64,000 bases of DNA from Gracilaria vermiculophylla (taxonomy: Eukaryota > Rhodophyta > Florideophyceae > Gracilariales > Gracilariaceae), in NCBI GenBank assembly GCA_019155205.2, contig JAHNZQ020000016.1, positions 2,145,302 to 2,209,301 of the forward strand, written 5' to 3'. Position 1 is the first letter of the stretch. Every line of letters begins with the position of its first letter. The position numbers and the translations under genes were made by a program. The notes beneath the pieces were generated by a model. The model was not told where the DNA came from and searched no databases. It was given only the letters and a program-made list of their open reading frames with translations. Shown one piece after another: positions 48,948 through 57,890 of this stretch.

Positions 48948-50711
48948 ATGCCTCCCCCTCCCACACCAGCATTCGTCTCTCCGGCCGCGTTGCGAACGCG
49001 CCCCCCCCAGCTCTTGCACTCCGCCAGATCTTCATGTTGGATCCGCAGCAGAGCACTTCCGATCGTACCTTCTTCCAGCCATCACCATGGCGCTTTTCCG
49101 TCACGTCCGTACCCGCAGATGGCTGCCGTGGGTGCCGGTCAGAAATCAGACACCCCTGCAGGGGAAGCCGACCCCGCGTTGGAGAAGAAGTATATGCAAT
49201 GGCGCATTCGTATTTTCTACTCTATCTTTACCGGATATGCTTCTTTCTATTTGACTCGTAACTCCTTCACGTATGTCGCACCTGTCATGAGACAGGCTCT
49301 TGGATTTTCTCTCGAGCAATTGGGCATCATCATGTCCGTTTTCCCTCTAGCTTACGGTTTCTCCAAGCTCGTCGCAGGCATTTTGTCTGACAGGTTCTCT
49401 ACGCGCTTGTTCATGTCTGTGGGACTGGCCGTCACAGGTGTCATCAACATTCTTTTTGGCTTTCAAACAAGCCTGTATGCGTTTATCGCCCTGTGGCTGG
49501 CTAACGGGTTTTTTCAAGCCGCCGGAGCTCCTCCGTGTGCAAAGTTGCTCACAACGTGGTACTCCCGCTCGGAGAGAGGCACATGGTGGGGCTTCTGGAA
49601 CACCAGCCATAACACTGGTGGCTTTCTTATTCCGTTACTGGCAGGATATTGTGCCAGAGCATTTGGATGGCAATATGGCATGATTGTTCCTGGGTTCATC
49701 TCCATATTTATGGGATTTTTCTTGTTCAATCGTTTACGCGACAGCCCTGAATCAGTCGGACTGCCTCCAGTCGATGACGATGAACCCAAGACGAACGAAA
49801 ACAAACAAGCAAAGGCAAACAAAGAAGACGGTAATTTGACTTCTCGCCAAAAACTGTTCAAGTATGTTCTCTCTAACCCATACGTCTGGCTTCTTGCCGT
49901 AAGCTACTTCTTTGTGTATTTTGTAAGACAAGGTGTTAGTAGCTGGGCACACATATTTCTTCTTGACTACAAGGGCGTTGTAGACGCTCAAGAAGCTGCG
50001 TTTAGGGTAAGTGGAATGGAAATCGGCGGACTTTTGGGATCGTTGGTGTCCGGGTGGGCAAGCGATAAAATGATGCGTGGACGTCGAATTCCAATCATTG
50101 TTCTCTGGCTACTCGGGGTGATGGCTAGCGTCGCCGCTTTATGGTTCGTCCCAACTGCATGGAGATATGTTTGCTGGCTGGCCGTATTCTGCATTGGTTT
50201 CTTCATTTATGGTCCTCAGATGCTCGTCGGCTTGGCTGGAGCTGAGATCGTGGACAAGTCAGCTGTATCCTCCACTATCGGGTTGCTGGGGTGGATTGCA
50301 TACTTGGGAGCTGCCGTTTCAGGTTACCCGCTGACTAAAATTGTTAGCAAACTTGGATGGGGTGCTTACTTTGCGTCGTTGATTGGATTTGCGGCGATTG
50401 CCGTGATTCTGTTACTTCCTATGTGGAGACTTGGGATGGGAGCTAAAAAGAAGCCCGTACCCAAAGTGCCTGAAGTTCAACCCGTGGCACCGGGGGTGCC
50501 AGCTGTGGCAGCCGCTGGCGTTCCATCGGGCGGACTGGTGGCAGTGCCCAGTACTGTCAATTTTGTTGCTTGCAACACTTGTGCAGGAACTGGATCTGTT
50601 ATGAAACTGGAATGTGGTCCTGCAACCCCGTCTCAAACCCTGAGTTGCAAGTACCTGGAAACTCCTTGTCCGTGGTGCGGTGGAAGCGGTTACCTTCCGG
50701 AGGCTAATTGA
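48948..50711 (+). CDS. MFS glycerol-3-phosphate-type transporter with DnaJ-like zinc finger
   Basis: The protein is 587 aa from ATG 48948; a start at 49119 (MAAVGAGQKS) is also possible. The longer form has an Arg/Ser/Pro-rich leader that could be a targeting peptide. The body is a 12-TM transporter of the organophosphate:Pi antiporter family (GlpT/UhpT/SLC37). Landmarks are YASFYLTRNSF, the YGFSKLVAGILSDR loop, the FQAAGAPPCAKLLTTWYSRSERGTWWG segment and the cytosolic RDSPESVGLPP before the central loop. The substrate is likely glycerol-3-phosphate or a sugar phosphate. After TM12 a Pro/Val linker leads to two CxxCxGxG motifs (CNTCAGTG at residue 542, CPWCGGSG at 574), a DnaJ/BSD2-type zinc finger. 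The frame is continuous with no intron. Confidence 0.9.
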   Translation: MPPPPTPAFVSPAALRTRPPQLLHSARSSCWIRSRALPIVPSSSHHHGAFPSRPYPQMAAVGAGQKSDTPAGEADPALEKKYMQWRIRIFYSIFTGYASFYLTRNSFTYVAPVMRQALGFSLEQLGIIMSVFPLAYGFSKLVAGILSDRFSTRLFMSVGLAVTGVINILFGFQTSLYAFIALWLANGFFQAAGAPPCAKLLTTWYSRSERGTWWGFWNTSHNTGGFLIPLLAGYCARAFGWQYGMIVPGFISIFMGFFLFNRLRDSPESVGLPPVDDDEPKTNENKQAKANKEDGNLTSRQKLFKYVLSNPYVWLLAVSYFFVYFVRQGVSSWAHIFLLDYKGVVDAQEAAFRVSGMEIGGLLGSLVSGWASDKMMRGRRIPIIVLWLLGVMASVAALWFVPTAWRYVCWLAVFCIGFFIYGPQMLVGLAGAEIVDKSAVSSTIGLLGWIAYLGAAVSGYPLTKIVSKLGWGAYFASLIGFAAIAVILLLPMWRLGMGAKKKPVPKVPEVQPVAPGVPAVAAAGVPSGGLVAVPSTVNFVACNTCAGTGSVMKLECGPATPSQTLSCKYLETPCPWCGGSGYLPEAN

Positions 50712-51756
50712 GAAGATAAGCAATGCAAACCCTCAAGATGAATACCTTCTTGACGAATTTGATCTCAACACAGCTTTCCATTCTTTCGAGTCCTGCAATG
50801 GCAAATACCTCTACATCACAGCATTTTCCTTCCGCTACAAAGGTCGTGCATATTTTTCTTCAAATGTTTGGTTCTTCGCGGAGTCACACGGTTCAGCTTA
50901 ATTCAAGTCGACCTTCTCATACAAAGTAGACGTGGCATCCATTGAACTCTCTCCATCCCTTTCCACTTTTCCCCAAAAGATCTGAATTCATGAAGTCTAC
51001 GTCGATTACGGCAGACGACATCTGCCGCCGGCGGCACTCGCATACCATGAGTTCAGAGGTTTGTAAATGTATTACCAACGTTCTCCCCCCTTTATGCTTG
51101 TAATGAAAATTGTAGCCCATTGCATTTCCGCTTCATTTTGAGGGGTTTTCTCGGCGGGTAATGGTCGGTTCTCATATGATTTCTCGTGGTTATGCAATTC
51201 ATCGCCCAACGTGAGATACTTGGGTATCACGGGTTTCTGTCCCGAGATCTGCCTGTATATATCGTATGAACCGATAAAAAGAATGCCGATACAGGTTATT
51301 GCGTAGAAGAGCGCTAATCTCAATCGCTACCGCCGACGGTATCTTTTGCCGTCTGTCTAAAAGTATTGTGTTGTTTCTTGCCCTTTCGCATTGCGCCCGA
51401 TCAGAGGCTTTGCTCGGTGCTATGAGCAATACTTACTAATAGCCCGGGTTATACTCCTACCTGATTTATTACTCCTACCTGATTTACAGAGGAAGGGAAG
51501 ATCGAACACTCTACGCCCAAGTTCCTCCACCGTAAACGCTCTTTGTACTTTTGATAGCCAGTTCCTTCATCAATATGGGGCTAGGTAGAGATAGGCCTAG
51601 CAGGAACGTCTGACGACGAACGAGCTGGTCCCAGAACAGGGACAGATCTGAGTAACAGAGAACAAGGAGCGTTCACTGTGGGGAAACGTGGTAGTTGAGA
51701 GTTCGATCTCCTTTTCCTCTACAAACCAGGTACGAGCACGGTGCGCAAAACTGTCG
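50712..51756. other. Intergenic, transposon-flanking
   Basis: No gene is recognised. It includes a duplicated CTCCTACCTGATTTA word around 51461-51487 and ends exactly at the left end of the Tc1 element. Some of this may be older repeat remnant. Confidence 0.35.
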
Positions 51757-53289
51757 TACAGTGCGCGTGAAAAGTCTAAGACCGGTCATGTATGAAATGC
51801 GAGTCACAATGGGCACACCATTTCTGTATTTCCAATACTCTAAAATCAAAAGAAAGCAAAAACCGTCCCAAATGATTTCGACAACATAGAAGTAGACGAG
51901 CAATCAATAAAACACTACTTTTAAGCATTCAAAAGTATAGGACCAATTTAATGATTCAAAGCTGAAGCTCGATTACATGCTTAGTACTTTGTTTTTGCCC
52001 CTTGGGCAGTGAGAACAGCTACGCAGCGATGCTGGATGCTGTCAATATGAGCTTGAACTACCTCATCACTTATTTTTTTCCACTCAGTAAAAACTGTTTC
52101 CTTTAGCTCGGCTAAATTACCAAACTGACGTGCGTTGTAATACACACGACGTGCCAGAAGAGCCGAAAAATTTTCAATGGGGTCCATGTCGGGTGCACGG
52201 CTCGGCCACGACAGAAAACGAATGTGTTTGGACGTACACCATTCCTTAGAGTGCCTAGATACATAAAAAGGACAGTTGTCTTGCTGAAATATCCATGATT
52301 CTCCGTGCGTTATAGCGGCTCAGTCCAATAAATTATCAGCAAAGTGCTTCGAATATTTCTTGGAGTCTTGTTTTCCATTCATAATTACTAGAGGACCTCA
52401 ACCAAAATAAGGAAAACAGCCCCAAACAATAAGATTTCCTCCTTCTTTTTAGGGATTGGAAAATAAACGCTCTTCAGAATCCACCGCATGCCAAAAGGAC
52501 GAAAACCCATCAGGGCCGTCCAAGTTAAATTTCTTCTCATCAGAAAACATTACTTTGCGCCACTGTAATGTACTCTAAAAAACATGTTTTGCTGCCCAGT
52601 CCAGACGGTCTTTTTTATGATTTGGCGTTAAAAAGAAAGACGGTTCTGGTTTCTTGTAGACAAATTGGTTTTTGTCTTTAAGAGTACGACGGATTGTAGA
52701 AACGGATCTCGAGAGCTGGAGATTGTTTTTGAGCACGGAACTGCTTTCCCCGGTTTTTTAGCTTCATTCAAGAGCCTTCGTTTCTGTCGGGTTGTGAGTT
52801 TTTGAGGTCTTCCGTTTCTTTTTCTCGTTCCATACGCTTCAGAATCCTTAAAATAATCCGTGACTACTGTCTTAGTACGTTTCATGGCTGCAGCAATCTT
52901 CCGGTGCGATAGTTTTTGTCCATGAAGGGCTCAAATCGCAACCTTTTCTGCATCTATTAGAGAAGAAGCAAGAGGCATGTTTGAAGTTCTGTCATGCTCT
53001 AGGACGAAAACAAAACCCCAAAGAGTATCGTCAGAGAGTATGCACGATAAGCAGAAGGTACGCTACTGTCTTTTTTTGGCGCGGATGGTAGCAAAACTGT
53101 TCCGTTCTTATATTTTTGGCATACTCTGATTCTTTTTTATGCATTGCAAGAGAAGTACTGCTAATTTCTGTACTTGATTTGTTTCATTCAAAACAGGTTT
53201 TAAACAGCTACAACGTGATGCTAGATTGAGGTGTTTTCCCTCTTTTTTTTACCTGAGGCGCCGGTCTTATACTTTTGACGCGCACTGTA
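51757..53289. mobile_element. Tc1/mariner-type DNA transposon (inactive)
   Basis: The left end TACAGTGCGCGTGAAAAG and the right end form a 29-bp terminal inverted repeat with 27 matches, beginning TACAGTG as in Tc1. Both ends lie at TA dinucleotides, the Tc1/mariner target site. Total length is 1533 bp, normal for the superfamily. The transposase on the minus strand is broken. Confidence 0.9.
51981..52978 (-). pseudogene. Tc1 transposase, degenerate
   Basis: The N-terminus (from ATG 52978) has the paired helix-turn-helix with KLSHRKIAAA, interrupted by an in-frame TGA after residue 15. A basic linker (TRKRNGRPQKLT) follows. The C-terminus has the Tc1 landmark DPIENFSALLARRVY and ends GAKTKY, typical of Tc1 proteins. 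In between, the frame changes and several stops appear, so the DDE core cannot be read through. It is non-functional. Confidence 0.85.
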
Positions 53290-53330
53290 CCTCATGACAG
53301 GCACACTAACCAATTCCCTGGCCTCTTTAG

Positions 53331-53490
53331 CCCCATGCTTCCAGAGTGAACAGATTTGCTCACACTAGGGCAGGGTGAAACTCGGAGAGAAATCTTGAAT
53401 TACGCTGCGCAGCGTGAAATCTTTCTACTCGCAGCGTGAAGCTCACCCCGAAGCAGAGTGAAGGTCACGCTGCGGCTGGTGAAGTTCATT
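53331..53490 (+). repeat. Left terminal inverted repeat
   Basis: The outer end is CCCCATGCTTCCAGAGTGAA. It contains six GTGAA motifs (53346, 53375, 53414, 53436, 53458, 53479) and a perfect 14-bp palindrome ACGCTGCGCAGCGT at 53402-53415. The repeated motif is a likely transposase-binding site. Confidence 0.8.
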
Positions 53491-53588
53491 CTGCGTCTGA
53501 TCTCCCCACGGGCGCCTGCCGCTCTCACGAGAGCCCCTTGAAGTTCATTGTCGCCGTGTTTCTCAATGTCGCCTTCGAATCGTCGCGT

Positions 53589-53936
53589 ATGCGTCTTTAC
53601 GCCGTCTCCGTCAAAGCAAATCGACTTATCCCCGCTCTGTCTCAAGACAACGCGGTCGAACTCGATATTGACGGGGATAAAGACGCGAAGCATTTAGGCT
53701 CGCTTGATGATCGCTCGTCAAAGCACTCTCCGCCTCAAACGATAAATAAAAATGACCCCAAGGGTGGCTCTGAAGGTCCTAAAATACATTCCACCAACGA
53801 AAGCGAACGAAATCTCCAGCAGCTGGCTTCAGATAATCAGGATATGTCTGTGGACAGTGCGAATCTTTCGTTCAATTGCCGTGAACTCGCGAAGCAAACA
53901 CCACATCTTTATAGCGATGATTCTTCACTACTGTAG
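53589..53936 (+). CDS. Short ORF just inside the left TIR
   Basis: This is a 115-codon frame from ATG 53589. It is hydrophilic and rich in Ser, Asp and Asn, with no recognised domain. Its position suggests a first exon or an accessory ORF of the element, but that is speculative. Confidence 0.28.
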   Translation: MRLYAVSVKANRLIPALSQDNAVELDIDGDKDAKHLGSLDDRSSKHSPPQTINKNDPKGGSEGPKIHSTNESERNLQQLASDNQDMSVDSANLSFNCRELAKQTPHLYSDDSSLL

Positions 53937-55051
53937 AGCAACGCCCGGTATCGGGGAATTTCGTGACTTTGATTCATAACCCGGTTGGGGACTGGTACAG
54001 TAATATATAGTAATGGTGCCGCATGGTACGGGTGGTACACGTGGACTACAGGATGGTTGCTTGAGGTGCGACCACGAATGTGGGAATTTTACATATTTTT
54101 AGAACCCAATTTTGGGATGCCTGACACTGTGCACTGCACAGTGTGGCAGTACTTAGCACACCGGCCTCGCGGCCGGCGTGCACAGTAAAGTTCCCCACCA
54201 AGGGTCTTGGTCCTGAGCCTCAGCGCCTGCGGACGCTATCTACTCCTCATCGGAGGGATTGCCCGTAGTACACGGTAGCTCAGCCGCCTTGCGTGTTGCA
54301 GAACCCAACATTGGGAGTGTTTTCTATCGTTGTCGTGTTCGCCCTCGTACGAGGTATATTTTACCGGATCCCCGGATAATTCCGCATCTACTTCTCCTTT
54401 TCCCTTCCGCCCCGTGGCACTGCCACACTCGCGCGACCCACCGCTAACGCAGGGCCCGCGCTCTCCATCCATTGGGCTCGTACCTCACCGCAGGATTGCA
54501 CCCGGTTCACCGGTTCTGCGCTCTACGCCCTCTGCGCCAGTCGCAAAGGTGACGCCCCGGTTTACACCCGGCTAGTTGTGCCTCACTTGAGGGTGCTCTG
54601 TTCGCTGCGCCGCCTCATAGAGAGGGAGGTTCCGAACGCCTTCGTGGTCTTTTCCCCTTTGGGGCATTGCACTACAACTACAACCACTTGATATTACGGT
54701 GGATGAAAGTAAAGTGCAATCTTTGCATGTGGATCGGAATGGAAGGTCGTCGAATGTGAAAATTGAGCGACTCCGAAAAACACAAATTATGTGCACCCAG
54801 ATGTCGCCAAACATCCTTTCATTTTTCTGCACCATTTCATTACTATGCACTGAAAACACAAACGCACATGACTCCATACATTGCAATTGTGGACCACTGT
54901 GGTTTCTAACAACCGCAGATTCTTTAGAGCCCTATGCCCGAGCATCGCCCCCAGCAGCCTCACTCTATACCCCACCTGGTCAGCTTGTGCACCCGACCTT
55001 TGTTTTCTCCAACCCCAGTCCCGTGAAGGAGCTTCTTACGCTTCTGTCGCT
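53937..55051. other. Non-coding interior of the element
   Basis: No gene is recognised in about 1.1 kb. A short word, GAACCCAA followed by TTGGGA, occurs twice (near 54101 and 54301). It may mark an end of the nested Harbinger-type insertion, but I could not find a matching right end. Confidence 0.3.
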
Positions 55052-56208
55052 ATGAACCCACTCATCTTTCTCTTACAACTACAGCAAGCAAAAAAAACTC
55101 GGTGTATAGATTTTCCGAAAAGACTATCGTTAAGTGACAGACGACGTCGTGATCGCCACATTACTCGTAAAGCATTACATCTTCCATCTCCATCAGCTTT
55201 CATGATGCTTTTTGGCTCAGGATGCGATCAATCTTTAATAACTCTCTGCGGCTCTGACCACAAATCGTTTGGATATTTACTTTCTTTGTTTGAACCTCTT
55301 TACGCAACTTACGCTCCGTATAGTTCAGAAGGACACATCCGCATAATTCCATTAAGAGCAAAACCAAGAGGTCGTCCACGATCTCTTACGGCAGTGCACT
55401 GTCTAGCGCTGACGCTTTCATGGTATCGAACCAGAGGTTCAATGATGGTGCTTTCCATGATATTTGGTATAACATTTTCTTTTTGCTCTTTTTTTTGCGT
55501 TTTGGACGAAGACTTTTGCTACGAGGGTTGCGAAATCATGAAAATGGGATAATATGCATGCCAACCGCTGCAGAAATTTCCAATCACCAAACGGCTATCA
55601 GTGAAAAATACTCGCTTCTTGAAGATGTTTACGCAATGGCTGATGGATTGAAACTTTACTTGCAACAAAGTGGAAATAGTATGATCCAGAACATGTTTTA
55701 TAACGGCTGAAAGCATGACCATTATGTTGGAAATGTCCTTGTTTTTGTGCCAGCAGGTGTAATTATTGCAGCTGCCTACAATGCTCCAGGATCAATGCAT
55801 GACTCAGTTGTTGCAGAGTAGGGAAAGATATACGAGAAATTAGATCGTGTGCACAAAGAGACTGGTGGTACTTGTGTTGTTGCTTCGGCGTTTAGCAAAG
55901 GACACTACCCATTTCTAGTGAAATTATCACAACAATTATCTCCCACAGACAGCAGAAATGAACATCTGAAGGCACGACAGGCAACGTCTGCTCGACAGGC
56001 TTCAGAATGGGGAATAAGAGCTTTTCAAGGCTCAATTCATCGCTTAAATCACCGCTTTATTTATGAAGAACGTGATGAAAGGAAGCTCGTTCTGAACTTG
56101 GTCGTGCGGTTTTTTAATGTTCGAACCAGACTAGTGGGTATCAATCATATACTGCACACCTTTATGCCACACCTCAGCGTAGAAGCAAACTTTATTTTGT
56201 TCAACTAA
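55052..56208 (+). pseudogene. PIF/Harbinger-type (DDE_Tnp_4) transposase, broken
   Basis: The N-terminal part from ATG 55052 ends in PRGRPRSLTAVHCLALTLSW, then the GSMMVLSMIFGI helix region. The frame then shifts inside a run of eight T residues near 55487 and continues as the DDE domain: a first Asp in MADGLKLYLQQ, the IQNMFYNG segment, AAYNAPGSMHDS with the second Asp, and a C-terminal region reading ARQATSARQASEWG. Two stops interrupt the second part (55708-55710 and 55819-55821); both sit where the family has Trp. This identifies it as the Tnp4/HARBI1-like family, which works with a Myb-like partner. Confidence 0.82.
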
Positions 56209-56226
56209 ATTTTGAGTGCCGGACTA

Positions 56227-57330
56227 CTAGGATTCATGGCTCGGGCCTTGACCTTTTGCAAGAAACATCATAAACATTTGCATGAACGAGTTTCGACTTT
56301 GTCGGTCTTCCTCACGCCACTTCCGAGCTTCTTCGCGCTACTCCTGACGAAACTTTTTCTCCTCCTCCCGCTGTTCGTGTCTAATGTGAGCTTCCTCTTG
56401 TCGCCTTTCTTTGGCCTCCTCTCTTTCGCGTTCTGTCCGCTCTCTTTCAGCTATTCAGTACTCTCGTTCTTGGAGTAGGGAGTCTTTGAATATTTCAAGG
56501 ATATCCATGTCCTGCTTGTCGACCCGTCGAGCTCTCTTGTGAACTATGGGTTACGTGGGGATGGTGGCAGACGGTGCGTCGGACCGTTGAGGAGGTGCTG
56601 CTTCTTCATCTTCACCGCGTACCTTTTCTTGATCTGGGTCTGTCACTCTCTGTTGCTTCTAATTATATTCTTCGCCGCTAAACACCCCATCAACACCGCT
56701 GTCATCACCATCTCCAAGATCAATTCGTTCGGGCATGCCTTTTCTGATCTTTTTGACTCTTTGAACTGAAAGTGGAATTCGCGGATCTCCTGTGGGTGCG
56801 GCTTTTCGATATAGTAGCGCGAGTTTTCTCTTCAGAGAATCCGTACTTCTGTTCTCGTCAGGGTAGTTGGTTTTGTGAATGAAGGTGATCGCGTCCCACT
56901 CATCCGCACCGATGGGGAGTTCCTGTTCAAAAACATCCAACAAGCAGTGTATTTCTTTCTCGGTAAATGTTGCCCCTCGGCAGGTTGATGTGGCTCCTTT
57001 CTTGAGTTCTTTCCGACTCCGCTTTTGTCCTGTGTGTACATTGCTTGTGCTACGGTTTGGCTCTGGAATTGAATGGTGATTTCTCTTTAACGGCGAAAGC
57101 TTTTGCGTAGTCGATTGACTATCAAGGTTAAAAACTGTGTTGCGATTGGATGCAACAGGGAGCGTGGTCGTTGATAAATTCGCCGCGCCTGCGTAACGAG
57201 GGCTTTGGTCTTCAATGAGAGGCTTTGGAGCCTGAACTTGATCACTTGGAGTGGCGGGACATGGAGTGTGAGAATTTGAGGTGTCGCGAGCTAGAAGCTC
57301 AGGGTCGCCATTCCAGTTTGATTGTGCCAT
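56227..57330 (-). pseudogene. Myb/SANT-like (DUF6818-type) transposon protein, four stops
   Basis: From ATG 57330 an intact 223-codon part carries a Myb/SANT-like domain at about residues 120-210 (FTEKEIHCLLDVFEQ, then GADEWDAI, then RSTDSLKRKLALLYRK). The same frame continues for 144 further codons through in-frame stops at 56659-56661, 56551-56553, 56455-56457 and 56338-56340 to a terminal TAG at 56227. The continuation is a charged coiled coil rich in Glu and Arg, as in full-length relatives. There is no frameshift. It is convergent with, and nearly abuts, the DDE pseudogene. Confidence 0.8.
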
Positions 57331-57564
57331 GTATGCAATCAATAGTGAGGTAGGGTTGATTGGTAGGCAAGATATGGATAAAACGATTTGGAGATAAGCC
57401 GTAGGTCAAACAGGTGCGGTGTTTGATACGAACTGCCGCTGTTGCACACTGTTGAAGCGCAGGGTGAGAAAGTTCGTGTGAGGACTGCAAGGGTTCTCGT
57501 TCGGTTTTGCAAAGTCGATTAGCAACAAGCGAGAGCTGTGTCTCGCAAGGAGCCTAAAGCAGTG

Positions 57565-57890
57565 CGTGGCGATGGAGGAAAGGCGGCGCGTGGTGAAATG
57601 ATTAGAATGGATCAAGTTGGAAGAGCGGCAAATGACTGTGCGGGTTCTGCTTTGAGCGTGGAACTAGAAGTTGTGCGCGGCGGTAGAGACAAAGCGCTGC
57701 GTGGTGGCGTGATTGGTATGAAGCACGTTGAAGCAGCGATAGAAAACTGTGTGTGAGCTGCTTTGGGGCCCGAAGCGGATCGCGACGGTGGTGGAGAAGC
57801 GGCGCGTTGTGAGCGTTATTGGGACCGGGCACGCCTGAACAGTGGTAGAGGACTGTACAGGTGCTGCTCCGTGCTTGACGCTGTTTGGAA
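57565..57890. repeat. Degenerate ~110-bp tandem repeat, three copies
   Basis: Three units start near 57565, 57676 and 57781. Each reads roughly CGCGGCGGTRGAG, then a GCGTGGTG word, then ...GACTGTG and GCTGCTTTG-like words. They fill the interval between the divergent Myb-like and large transposase pseudogenes, so a promoter or binding role is conceivable. Confidence 0.55.

Noticed and set aside
51660..51735. A GTTCGATC T-arm-like sequence left of the Tc1 element
   Set aside because: No complete cloverleaf could be drawn; at most a tRNA-derived repeat fragment.
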